This document shows positions 28,869 to 37,267 of a DNA stretch of 64,000 nt, piece after piece. Source of the DNA: Staphylococcus haemolyticus (lineage in GTDB: Bacteria; Bacillota; Bacilli; Staphylococcales; Staphylococcaceae); assembly GCF_006094395.1 (NCBI RefSeq), contig NZ_CP035291.1:124001-188000 (forward strand). Reading direction: 5' to 3'. Every line of letters starts with the position of its first letter. The stretch's first letter is position 1. Both the position numbers and the translations under genes were made by a program. The notes under the pieces are model-generated. The model was not told where the DNA came from. It made no database searches and worked only from the letters and a program-made list of their open reading frames with translations.

Positions 28869-29651
28869 ATGACAAACATTATTGATCAATTTAAAGTAAA
28901 CGGTAAAGTAGCAATCGTAACAGGCGGTGCCATGGGACTAGGTAAAGCTATGGCAGAAGCATTAGCACAAGCAGGTGCAGATATTGTTATTGCAGACATT
29001 AAATTAGATTTAGCTCAAGAAACAGCAAAAGCAATTGCAGATAATGAAGGCGTCAAAACGACAGCATTAAAAGTAGATGTTACAAATCCAGAAGATGTTA
29101 GCAAAATGGTAGACGACGTCGTGAATGAGTACGGTAAAGTTGATATCTTAGTAAATAATGCTGGTATGACAATTAATGAAAAAGCAGAAGACGTCTCTTA
29201 CGAAAACTGGTTAAAAGTAATTAACTTAAACTTAAATGGTGTCTTCTTAGTAGCACAAGCAGTAGGACGTCAAATGATAAAACAAGGTTATGGTTCAATC
29301 ATTAATACATCATCAATGTCAGGACTAATTGCCAATAAACCACAAGAACAAGCATCTTACAATGCATCTAAAGCAGGCGTTATCATGTTAACGAAAAGTT
29401 TAGCAATGGAATGGTCAAAATATGGCATCAAAGTAAACACAATTGCACCAGGCTACATGAAAACAGCATTAACTGAACCAATGTTTAATACTGGTGGTGA
29501 AATGATCGATTATTGGATGGGTGCGACACCAATGGGTCGTCCAGGTGAACCAGAAGAATTAGGTGGCATTGTTGTATACCTTGCATCTGACGCTTCATCA
29601 TTCGCACAAGGTAGCGTATTTACAATTGATGGTGGTTACACTGCATTATAA
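28869..29651 (+). CDS. Polyol dehydrogenase, SDR family
   Basis: 260 residues from the third ATG at 28869, because AAAAGGA ends at 28859 and the first two ATGs touch it. SDR motifs: GKVAIVTGGAMGLGKAMAE, LVNNAGMTINEKAED, catalytic YNASK, and GRPGEPEELGGIVVYLASDA. Similar enzymes oxidise D-arabinitol, sorbitol-type polyols or reduce sorbose. With the permease and kinase it makes a complete path: polyol in, ketose, ketose phosphate. Third and last gene of the cre-controlled operon. Confidence 0.8.
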   Translation: MTNIIDQFKVNGKVAIVTGGAMGLGKAMAEALAQAGADIVIADIKLDLAQETAKAIADNEGVKTTALKVDVTNPEDVSKMVDDVVNEYGKVDILVNNAGMTINEKAEDVSYENWLKVINLNLNGVFLVAQAVGRQMIKQGYGSIINTSSMSGLIANKPQEQASYNASKAGVIMLTKSLAMEWSKYGIKVNTIAPGYMKTALTEPMFNTGGEMIDYWMGATPMGRPGEPEELGGIVVYLASDASSFAQGSVFTIDGGYTAL

Positions 29652-29740
29652 TTATATTTGGAAAAGTGTAAGATGAGTCTTTGCAACTTTTCATTATTAG
29701 TGAAAAGAATTTTTTTTAGAAGTTTTAATAATTCGATGAT

Positions 29741-29789
29741 ATGCATCTCAACTGTAGGATGAAAATCCAATGTTTGAGATGCATTTTTT
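29741..29789 (+). terminator. Terminator of the polyol operon
   Basis: Arms ATGCATCTCA / TGAGATGCAT, then T run. A weaker stem GAAAAGT / ACTTTTC lies nearer the stop codon (about 29660-29690). Confidence 0.88.
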
Positions 29790-29881
29790 ATATTCAAATC
29801 AAGAATTTCTTGAATGAAGTTATGCGTGCCGGTTAGGTTGGGTAAAATGTGAATAGACACATACTGAACGGAGGAATAATG

Positions 29882-31585
29882 ATGAAGCGCTCAATAGATC
29901 TTGAAAAGACATTAAAATCGTTAGATGGGCAAAAATATGGAGCGTATAAACGAACGAAAGGTATATATGCTTTTGATCAATTTCACTTAGCAATAGATCA
30001 TGTACAGGTGGATCCTTTTGCGCCACCTTCAAAAATGCGTCTAATCATTCAACGTGATGTCGCTAAAATTCCAAGTGATTTATTAGATGAGAAAGATAAA
30101 CGTATTGCAGTATCAGATTTCTTAACTAGAGCATTTGGCCATCAAGCTACGGCATTTAATCGTACTGTTAAAGGTTCAGGTAAAAACGGTAAAATTTTCA
30201 TCGACCATTGTGGTCAAGAAATGTTAGAACGTACATCAGTCGTAATTAATGATAAAGAAATTGAAGTGCGCATTGAAGTTGGTATGCCAGCAGCAGGACG
30301 TAAGATTCTTGGAAAAGCTGCGGCCCATACACTTATAAATGGCTTACCAAAGATAGTAGATCAAGCCATCATGTATCAAAATATTGATCAACAAGCACTT
30401 CAACATCAAGTAACCTTAAAATTAGACCAAACGTATATTAGAAATCAACTTGAACAACAACACTTAGTCGCTTTTGTCGCAAACAACGCCATTTTACCAC
30501 GAAAAAGCGGTGTATCCGATGAGCCAATGAAAGGTGCCATTCAATTTACGAGCCCACAAGCTTTCGAAACAACATTCAATTTACCAAGTGGTCGGGCAGT
30601 CACAGGGATGTCTATTCCTGAAGGCATAACATTGATCGTTGGTGGTGGTTATCATGGTAAATCGACCCTATTAGAAGCGCTTGAACGTAGTGTCTATGAT
30701 CATATTCCAAATGATGGTCGTGAATTTGTTATTACACGTCATGACGCTATGAAGATACGAGCTGAAGATGGACGTGGAATTCAAAATGTTAACATTAGTC
30801 CATTTATAGATAACTTACCTGGCAAGAAAGATACAACGCACTTTTCAACTGACAATGCGAGTGGCAGCACATCACAAGCAGCTAATGTCATGGAAGCATT
30901 AGAAGCACAAACGTCAACGCTACTTATTGATGAAGATACATCGGCGACGAACTTTATGATTCGTGATGGTCGTATGCAAAAGTTAATTGCGCCTGATAAA
31001 GAACCTATAACACCATTTTCTAATAAAGTGAGACCACTTTTTGAAGCGCATCAAGTTTCAACTATTCTAATTGTTGGTGGGTCTGGTGATTATTTTGACG
31101 TGGCTGATCAAGTCATGATGATGGATGAGTATCATTTGAAAGATGTGACTGCTGAGGCGAAAGACATTGCACAATCAGATGGATATCAGCGTGACCTACA
31201 GGCAAATACGCAATTTGGTGCGATTCCATCTCGTGTGCCTTTAAATGCTTCATTCTCTAAAAAAGGAAAAGACGATCGAATGAAAGCCAAAGGGCTGCAC
31301 ACAGTGATGTACCGCAAAGATGCAATAGATATATCTGGTTTAGAACAATTAGTAGATGACAGTCAAACCAATGCGTTGACCGTTATGATGAATTACTTTA
31401 GACATCACTTTATAGATAATCATAAGAGTCTTATTGAGGCAACGAATCAAATGTACGACTTAATTGACGAAGAAGGCATCGAAGCGATATCTAACTTTGA
31501 TGGACATCCTGGTAATTTAGCGCTTCCTCGTAAGCAAGAATTTATCGGAACATTGAACCGTTATCGTGGTTTAAAAGTAAAATAA
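29882..31585 (+). CDS. ABC-class P-loop ATPase of unknown role (COG3044 type)
   Basis: 567 residues from ATG 29882 (GGAGG 7 bases upstream). Non-transport ABC ATPase: Walker A LIVGGGYHGKSTLLEALERS, signature-like DNASGSTSQAANVMEAL, Walker B TLLIDEDTSATNFMIRD, and switch STILIVGGSGDYFDVADQV. The N-terminal 230 residues are family specific (YGAYKRTKGIYAFDQF). No membrane segments. The family is widespread but uncharacterised. Single gene with its own terminator. Confidence 0.82.
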   Translation: MKRSIDLEKTLKSLDGQKYGAYKRTKGIYAFDQFHLAIDHVQVDPFAPPSKMRLIIQRDVAKIPSDLLDEKDKRIAVSDFLTRAFGHQATAFNRTVKGSGKNGKIFIDHCGQEMLERTSVVINDKEIEVRIEVGMPAAGRKILGKAAAHTLINGLPKIVDQAIMYQNIDQQALQHQVTLKLDQTYIRNQLEQQHLVAFVANNAILPRKSGVSDEPMKGAIQFTSPQAFETTFNLPSGRAVTGMSIPEGITLIVGGGYHGKSTLLEALERSVYDHIPNDGREFVITRHDAMKIRAEDGRGIQNVNISPFIDNLPGKKDTTHFSTDNASGSTSQAANVMEALEAQTSTLLIDEDTSATNFMIRDGRMQKLIAPDKEPITPFSNKVRPLFEAHQVSTILIVGGSGDYFDVADQVMMMDEYHLKDVTAEAKDIAQSDGYQRDLQANTQFGAIPSRVPLNASFSKKGKDDRMKAKGLHTVMYRKDAIDISGLEQLVDDSQTNALTVMMNYFRHHFIDNHKSLIEATNQMYDLIDEEGIEAISNFDGHPGNLALPRKQEFIGTLNRYRGLKVK

Positions 31586-31591
31586 AATAAC

Positions 31592-31639
31592 AAAAGCACA
31601 TTGCACTTGATAGTTAATCAAGCTTTGCAATGTGCTTTT
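31592..31639. terminator. Bidirectional terminator between ATPase gene and 132-residue gene
   Basis: Arms AAAAGCACATTGC / GCAATGTGCTTTT; the stop codon of the reverse gene lies at its right end. Confidence 0.88.
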
Positions 31640-32036
31640 AATTCGTTAAGAAAAAGTCTACAGTAATATCATCATCATAATATCTTTCGTCATATTCTTC
31701 CATTGACGTATTAGGCAGTATGCTTAAGCTTTTGACATAATCAATACCATAATCTTCGACGTAACCACGTTGGCCATGTTTAACATAAGGCGTTACTTTA
31801 GACTTAAACTTTACAACTTGTTGTAAAAAGGGTTCTTGGTTATGAAAGTATCTCTTTGATGCATAAACCCAAACGTGATCGAAATACTGACCGCCAATAT
31901 TAACATCTATTAATAAAATTTTTGAGAAAATAGGCTTGTTTGGAATTTTCACTTTAGGTGTTATAGTAATATGTTCAATTCGACCTATGACGGTTACAGT
32001 TTTATTTTTCAAAGATTTCAAGCTATCGCGAGGCAT
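31638..32036 (-). CDS. Hypothetical protein, 132 residues
   Basis: Unrecognised soluble protein; start ATG at 32036 with AGAAGGTGATGG upstream. Beta-rich pattern (TVTVIGRIEHITITPKV, SKILLIDVNIGG, HVWVYASKRYF, VVKFKSKVTPYV) reminiscent of a small OB-like barrel, followed by an acidic C-terminus with DERYYDDD. No signal or membrane segment. Stand-alone, convergent with the ATPase gene. Function unknown. Confidence 0.65.
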   Translation of the reverse strand: MPRDSLKSLKNKTVTVIGRIEHITITPKVKIPNKPIFSKILLIDVNIGGQYFDHVWVYASKRYFHNQEPFLQQVVKFKSKVTPYVKHGQRGYVEDYGIDYVKSLSILPNTSMEEYDERYYDDDITVDFFLTN

Positions 32037-32186
32037 ACCATCACCTTCTTTTGCAAAAAATTGTAAAATTGATAACTATTACTTGAAAAAAATAATATTT
32101 GATATAATTTTACAACAAAATGCATAAAAAGTGGTGGGATATACATTTTGAAAATACTTTATTTTAGAAGTGTATATTTATGAAAT

Positions 32187-33845
32187 TCACTGTATATGAT
32201 GGTGGATGCCTTCAGCTGCACGAATACCACTAAAGATACAACCACCTAGGAAAGTACCTTCTAATGCACGATATCCATGAACACCGCCACCACCAAAACC
32301 AGATGCTTCTCCAGCGGCGTATAGTCCTTGAATCGGTTGCATGCTTGGATTAAGTGCTTGCCCATCGAGATTCGTTTGAATACCACCGAGCGTTTTACGA
32401 CTAATAATATTTAATTTTACGGCTATTAAACGTCCGTTTCTTCCACTTAATATTTTATGAGGTTTAGCAGTACGAACGAGTTTATCACCTAAGAATTGAC
32501 GTGCATTATTGATAAATGCGACTTGTGGATCTTTAGTAAATGGATTATCAATTTGTAAGTCGCGAGCTTTAATTTCATGTTTGATTGTTTCATAGTTAAG
32601 TAAGTCATTACCTGCCAAGTCATTCATTTTTCGAACTAGCGTGCCTAAATCATCGGCAAGTATGAAGTCAGGTCCCTTATCCATAAAGGCTTCTACTGGA
32701 GACGTTGCCTTACTACCTAATCGTTCTTGAAGTAATAATTTGATATCTTTGTCAGTTAAATCTGGATTCTGTTCAGAGCCAGAAAGTACAAATTCTTTCT
32801 TAATGATATCTTCGGTTAAAATAAACCATGAATAATCGTAACCTGTCTTCATAATTGTCTCTAGCGTATGCAATGTATCAAATCCAGGGTAATCTGGTGC
32901 AGCCATACGTTTACCTGTCGCATCGAACCACATTGATGATGGACCAGGAATGATACGAATACCATGATTAGACCAAATTGGACTATGGTTTTGAATGCCT
33001 TCAGTATAATGCCACATGCGATCTTTATTAACGATATTGGCACCGGCATCTTCTGTAACTTGAATCAAGTGGCCGTCAGTTGAATCAGGCACACCTTGTA
33101 TCATTGTCTTTGGAGGATTGCCTAAACGTTTAGGCCAATATTTTCGAATAAGTGGCATGTTGGCACCAATACCGCCAGAGGTAATTAGCAATTCATCGAC
33201 CTCGTAGTGGAACGTATCTATTACGGTACGAGATGATTTCTCTCCGCGTTCAACGTCACTTGGCTCTAAAATGATGCCAGAAATGTGAGTGACTTGATTA
33301 TGTTCGATGCCAATGTCAGTCACTTGGTGACGTGGCAAGAATTTAAATTGACCTTCTTGTTCTTTTTCAAGTACGAAACGACTAAAGGGTTCCACTAATC
33401 CAGGACCTGTCCCCCAAGTAATATGGAAACGTGGTACAGAGTTGCCATGACCAGAAGCTGATGCGCCACCACGTTCAGCCCAACCTAAGATAGGTGTTAA
33501 GCGAACGCCCATCTCTTTTAGATAGTTTTCCTTTTCAAAAGTGGCAAATCGCACGTACGCTTCAGCCCATTGTTTCGCCCAATAGTCCTCATCATCTGGA
33601 CGGTCAAATTGTGCAGATCCTAACCAATCATTCAGTGCAAGTTCGTATGAATCCTTAACGCCTAGGCGTTGTTGAATCTTTGAGTTAACTAGAAATAGCC
33701 CGCCGAATGACCAATAAGCTTGACCACCAATCGCTTGACGAGGTTCTTGATCTAACATCGTTACGTGATAGCCTTTCTTTAATAGTTCTGTCGATGCAAC
33801 TAAACCACTTAAACCAGATCCTATGACAAATATCTTTTTATTCAT
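32187..33845 (-). CDS. FAD-binding dehydrogenase (KsdD/fumarate-reductase-like flavoprotein)
   Basis: 552 residues. N-terminal dinucleotide motif KIFVIGSGLSGLVASTELLK; LYAAGEASGFGGGGVHGYRALEGTF near the C-terminus is the second FAD-binding region of the FAD_binding_2 family. No heme or lipoprotein signal, so it is a cytoplasmic flavoprotein. Members are called 3-ketosteroid dehydrogenase-like, but the true substrate is unknown. GAGGAG precedes the ATG. Divergent from the semialdehyde dehydrogenase at 34006; a cre-like site lies between. Confidence 0.8.
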   Translation of the reverse strand: MNKKIFVIGSGLSGLVASTELLKKGYHVTMLDQEPRQAIGGQAYWSFGGLFLVNSKIQQRLGVKDSYELALNDWLGSAQFDRPDDEDYWAKQWAEAYVRFATFEKENYLKEMGVRLTPILGWAERGGASASGHGNSVPRFHITWGTGPGLVEPFSRFVLEKEQEGQFKFLPRHQVTDIGIEHNQVTHISGIILEPSDVERGEKSSRTVIDTFHYEVDELLITSGGIGANMPLIRKYWPKRLGNPPKTMIQGVPDSTDGHLIQVTEDAGANIVNKDRMWHYTEGIQNHSPIWSNHGIRIIPGPSSMWFDATGKRMAAPDYPGFDTLHTLETIMKTGYDYSWFILTEDIIKKEFVLSGSEQNPDLTDKDIKLLLQERLGSKATSPVEAFMDKGPDFILADDLGTLVRKMNDLAGNDLLNYETIKHEIKARDLQIDNPFTKDPQVAFINNARQFLGDKLVRTAKPHKILSGRNGRLIAVKLNIISRKTLGGIQTNLDGQALNPSMQPIQGLYAAGEASGFGGGGVHGYRALEGTFLGGCIFSGIRAAEGIHHHIQ

Positions 33846-33929
33846 AAAAACTCCTCATATTAATTGTTATATGTAGTCTACATATTTTATCAAGTAAAGT
33901 AGGTATCAGGAAAGTGAAACTAGTAGTGA

Positions 33930-33945
33930 TAGAAAACGGTTTGAT
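33930..33945. promoter_or_regulatory. cre-like site between flavoprotein and aldehyde dehydrogenase genes
   Basis: TAGAAAACGGTTTGAT matches the cre consensus at 14 of 16 positions, but one mismatch hits the conserved CA pair, so this is a weaker call. Confidence 0.38.
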
Positions 33946-34005
33946 AGATAATCTATTTCTACGGGTATATACTTATATCAATAATTCTAAAAGGGGTGGA
34001 TGAAT

Positions 34006-35388
34006 ATGGCATCATTAGAAGTCTTAAATCCAGCGACGAACGAAGTAATTGAAACATTAGAATATACAAGTGAAACAACAGCCAAACAACAAATTGAGAA
34101 AGCGCATAAAGCGTTTAAATCTTGGAGAGAAGTAGATGCACATGAACGTGCAGATAAGTTGTATAAATGGTTCTCTTTAATTAATGAACATAAAGATGAA
34201 TTGGCAGAACTGATTACTAAAGAGGGTGGTAAACCTTTAAAAGAGGCACAAGGTGAAGTGGATTATGCGAATTCATATGTTTCTTGGTATGCCGAAGAAG
34301 CTAAACGTATTTACGGACGTACAATTCCAGCTAATACACCTAATAAAAATATTATTGTGAAAAAATTCCCAGTAGGCGTAGTAGGAGCAATAACACCATG
34401 GAACTTCCCAGCCGCAATGATTACGCGTAAGATTGCGCCAGCATTAGCTGCAGGTTGTACGATTGTATGTAAACCTGCGACGCAAACACCATTAACTACT
34501 ATTCGTCTCATTGAATTGGCGCATGAAGCGGGAATCCCAGAAGATGCCGTTCAATATGTCATTATGCCTGGTAAAGATGCAGGTGAATTATTCACAAAAC
34601 ATCCTGTAATGCAGAAAGTTACATTTACTGGTTCAACAAATGTCGGCAAGAAACTTATCGCACAAGCTGCTGAATCAGTTGAAAATGTCACAATGGAACT
34701 AGGTGGGCTAGCGCCATTAATCGTTCACGAAGATGCGGATATTGAATATGCCGTAGATCAAACAATTGCCTCAAAATTCCGTAATGCAGGACAAACTTGT
34801 ATTTGTGCGAACCGAGTTTACGTTCACGAAGCGGTTGAAGCAGAATTTGTTCAACAATTAACGCAAAAAGTCCATGAATTAAAAGTCGGAAATGGTATGG
34901 ATGAAGACGTGACTATTGGACCATTGATTAACGAAGATGGCGTGAAGAAAGTGGTTAATCAATTGAAAGATGCAGAATCTAAGGGCGCTAAATTATCACG
35001 CTCATTAGACGAAGCACAAGAAATGGGCGGCAATTTCTTAAAACCTGTCGTCGTTTCAAATGCGAATCAAGATATGCTTGCAATGCAAGAAGAAACATTT
35101 GGACCTATCGTACCGATTGCAACATACTCAGATCTAGAAGATGCCATTCAAATGGCGAATGATACACAATTTGGTTTAGCTGCTTACTTCTTCACAAATG
35201 ATTATCGTACTGGCTTCCATCTATATAACTCACTTGATTATGGTGTCATTGGTTGGAATGATGGCGGTCCATCAGCAGCTCACGCACCATTTGGCGGTAT
35301 GAAAGAAAGTGGTTATGGTCGTGAAGGTGGTACAGAAGGCATCGAACCATACTTAGAAACGAAATATTTATCAATAGGTAATATGTAG
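34006..35388 (+). CDS. NAD-dependent succinate-semialdehyde dehydrogenase family protein
   Basis: 460 residues from ATG 34006 (GGGGTGG 6 bases before; ATG 34000 is too close). Aldehyde dehydrogenase superfamily: GAITPWNFPAAMITRKIAPA, FTGSTNVGKKL, general-base Glu in MELGGLAP, nucleophile Cys in NAGQTCICANR, and ETFGPIVPIATY. The GabD/SSADH type is the best match. Oxidises an aldehyde to acid in the cytoplasm; actual aldehyde uncertain. Single gene with its own terminator, next to polyol genes. Confidence 0.85.
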   Translation: MASLEVLNPATNEVIETLEYTSETTAKQQIEKAHKAFKSWREVDAHERADKLYKWFSLINEHKDELAELITKEGGKPLKEAQGEVDYANSYVSWYAEEAKRIYGRTIPANTPNKNIIVKKFPVGVVGAITPWNFPAAMITRKIAPALAAGCTIVCKPATQTPLTTIRLIELAHEAGIPEDAVQYVIMPGKDAGELFTKHPVMQKVTFTGSTNVGKKLIAQAAESVENVTMELGGLAPLIVHEDADIEYAVDQTIASKFRNAGQTCICANRVYVHEAVEAEFVQQLTQKVHELKVGNGMDEDVTIGPLINEDGVKKVVNQLKDAESKGAKLSRSLDEAQEMGGNFLKPVVVSNANQDMLAMQEETFGPIVPIATYSDLEDAIQMANDTQFGLAAYFFTNDYRTGFHLYNSLDYGVIGWNDGGPSAAHAPFGGMKESGYGREGGTEGIEPYLETKYLSIGNM

Positions 35389-35399
35389 TAGATGATGTG

Positions 35400-35428
35400 C
35401 GCTTCTCTTTTTAGGGAAGCGTATTTTT
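35400..35428 (+). terminator. Terminator after aldehyde dehydrogenase gene
   Basis: Arms CGCTTC / GAAGCG, then T run. Confidence 0.8.
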
Positions 35429-35485
35429 TATCGAAAAATTCTTGTGAATTCATTATTTTTGTTTAAAAGTACTATATAAATTTTT

Positions 35486-35501
35486 ATGAAATCGTTTACA
35501 T
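35486..35501. promoter_or_regulatory. cre site (CcpA) upstream of Zn-dependent polyol dehydrogenase
   Basis: ATGAAATCGTTTACAT matches the cre consensus at 15 of 16 positions, about 58 bases before the ATG at 35559. Confidence 0.72.
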
Positions 35502-35558
35502 ATATCTTTTTCAGTGAAAGAATAATAAAAGATACATAAACTTAGGAGGATGTTATTT

Positions 35559-36632
35559 ATGAGTGAAACTATTCCGGAGAAAATGAACGTTGCATTAATG
35601 CATGAACCTTATGATATTGAAATTGTCGAAAGAGATATGCCAAAAGTAGGACCTAAAGATGTCTTAATCAAGATGATGGCAGTAGGTGTTTGTGGTTCTG
35701 ACGTTCACTATTATGCACATGGTCGTGTTGGTGAATTCGTAGTCGAAAAACCAATCGTATTAGGACATGAATGTGCTGGTATGGTAGCACAAGTTGGGGA
35801 TGAAGTAACAGACTTTAAAGTAGGAGATCGTGTTGCTATCGAACCAGGTGAACCTTGCCGTGAATGTGAATATTGTAAATCTGGACAATATAATTTATGT
35901 CCACATATGGAATTTATGGCGACACCACCATACGATGGTGCGTTCTGTGAATACGTAAGCCATCCGGCAGACTTCCTTTATCATTTACCAGACTCAGTGA
36001 CTTATGAACAAGCAACCCTTGTTGAACCATTCTCAGTAGGTTTACAAGCATGTAAGCGTGCGGATATTAAACCAGGATCAACTGTTGTGATTATGGGTAT
36101 GGGTCCAGTTGGTTTAATGGCAGTTGTAGCTGCTAAAGCTTATGGCGCAACAAACATTATCGTTTCAGACTTAGAAGATAATCGTTTAGAAGCGGCTAAA
36201 CGTTTAGGGGCAACAACAGCAATAAATATTAAAAATGAAGACGTCGTTGAACGCATTAAAGAATTAACAGACGGTCAAGGTGTTAACTATGCAATCGAAA
36301 CAGCAGGTAACCCGATCGCCTTAAGAAGCGCATTAAATTCATTAAAAGATGGCGGTACTTTAGCTATTGTTGGTTTACCTCAAGAAGATATGAACGAAAT
36401 CAATGTGCCATTTATTGCGAACCATGAAATTAATATTGTGGGTGTCTTCAGATACGCGAATACGTACCCACAAGGCATTCAAATTTTAAGTACAACAGAT
36501 GCTGATATCGACTCATTATTCACACATCAATTCGAACTAAATGATACGAAAGAAGCCATGGAATTAACACGTACAAGTAAAGGTGATGCCTTGAAAGTAA
36601 TGGTGTACCCAAACGGTTTCTTAGATAAATAA
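35559..36632 (+). CDS. Zn-dependent polyol dehydrogenase (sorbitol/xylitol dehydrogenase type)
   Basis: 357 residues from ATG 35559 (AGGAGG 9 bases upstream; ATG 35550 overlaps it). Medium-chain dehydrogenase: catalytic zinc ligands in GVCGSDVHYY and GHECAG, structural zinc Cys set in CRECEYCKSGQYNLC, Rossmann VVIMGMGPVGLMAVVAAKAYG. The VEPFSVGLQACKRA and DVHYYAHGRVG stretches are typical of sorbitol/xylitol dehydrogenases. NAD-linked oxidation of a polyol to a ketose. Its own cre site suggests control parallel to the operon at 25931. Confidence 0.85.
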   Translation: MSETIPEKMNVALMHEPYDIEIVERDMPKVGPKDVLIKMMAVGVCGSDVHYYAHGRVGEFVVEKPIVLGHECAGMVAQVGDEVTDFKVGDRVAIEPGEPCRECEYCKSGQYNLCPHMEFMATPPYDGAFCEYVSHPADFLYHLPDSVTYEQATLVEPFSVGLQACKRADIKPGSTVVIMGMGPVGLMAVVAAKAYGATNIIVSDLEDNRLEAAKRLGATTAINIKNEDVVERIKELTDGQGVNYAIETAGNPIALRSALNSLKDGGTLAIVGLPQEDMNEINVPFIANHEINIVGVFRYANTYPQGIQILSTTDADIDSLFTHQFELNDTKEAMELTRTSKGDALKVMVYPNGFLDK

Positions 36633-36688
36633 TAAATTTAAAATATGCTTTATTATAGCTTAAAGTTAAGATAAATATGTATTACCCC

Positions 36689-36726
36689 ATAGCCTCCTAC
36701 CATTTAAAGGTATGGAGGTTATTTTA
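36689..36726 (+). terminator. Terminator after polyol dehydrogenase gene
   Basis: Arms AGCCTCCTACC / GGTATGGAGGTT with one unpaired base, then T-rich tail. Confidence 0.75.
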
Positions 36727-36728
36727 TG

Positions 36729-36742
36729 TCTGTTTAAACAGA
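36729..36742. promoter_or_regulatory. 14-base perfect palindrome upstream of MarR-type gene
   Basis: TCTGTTTAAACAGA, just upstream of the -35 box of the regulator promoter. May be an extra operator or the edge of the terminator region. Confidence 0.4.
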
Positions 36743-36746
36743 TTGT

Positions 36747-36775
36747 TTGATTAATCGTGCGCGATTGTTTAAACT
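36747..36775 (+). promoter_or_regulatory. Promoter of the MarR-oxidoreductase operon
   Basis: TTGATT (36747-36752) and TAAACT (36770-36775), spacer 17 bases. An operator-like palindrome fills the spacer. Confidence 0.55.
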
Positions 36776-36795
36776 TTAATTAATCGTACACGATT
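36753..36795. promoter_or_regulatory. Tandem operators for the OhrR-like MarR regulator
   Basis: AATCGTGCGCGATT (36753-36766) and AATCGTACACGATT (36782-36795), two near-identical inverted repeats 29 bases apart (about three helical turns). One lies between the promoter boxes and one just downstream, right before the regulator gene. Textbook autorepression layout for a MarR dimer pair. Confidence 0.75.
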
Positions 36796-36811
36796 GAAAA
36801 GAGGTGATGCC

Positions 36812-37252
36812 ATGAATAACGAAGATATGAAACTCGCAAATCAACTTTGTTTTTCTGCTTATAATGTGAGTCGTTTATTCGCGAAATTTTATGAACAACA
36901 ATTGAAACCATTTGGATTAACGTATTCTCAGTATTTGGTTTTACTCGCTTTATGGGAACACGATAATCAACCCTTACATGAAGTAGGTAAACAGTTAGAT
37001 TTATCAAGTAATACATTGACCCCACTTTTAAAGAGATTAGAGCAGTCAGGGTGGGTTAAACGACAACGTTCAGAGGCAGATAAACGTCAATTAGTCGTCT
37101 CTTTAACGCAAAAGGGGCATGAGCAACAAGAAGCAGTCTTTGAGGCAGTCGCACAATGTTTACCTCCAAAATTTGATGAAACTCAATATAACGAAACGAA
37201 AGCAGTCTTAAGCAATTTAGAACAGTCCTTAAAAGCACTCACGAATAAATAA
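36812..37252 (+). CDS. OhrR/SarZ-like MarR regulator with N-terminal redox Cys
   Basis: 146 residues from ATG 36812 (AAGAGGTG upstream; a TTG at 36794 would add six residues). Opens MNNEDMKLANQLCFSAYNV: the NQLCF motif carries the peroxide-sensing Cys of the OhrR/SarZ/MgrA group. Winged helix: YLVLLALWEH, VGKQLDLSSNTLTPLLKRLE, VKRQRSEADKRQLVVSLT. Predicted to release DNA when the Cys is oxidised or alkylated. Same transcript as the disulfide oxidoreductase 15 bases downstream. Confidence 0.87.
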   Translation: MNNEDMKLANQLCFSAYNVSRLFAKFYEQQLKPFGLTYSQYLVLLALWEHDNQPLHEVGKQLDLSSNTLTPLLKRLEQSGWVKRQRSEADKRQLVVSLTQKGHEQQEAVFEAVAQCLPPKFDETQYNETKAVLSNLEQSLKALTNK

Positions 37253-37267
37253 AAAAGGATGAGTTAA

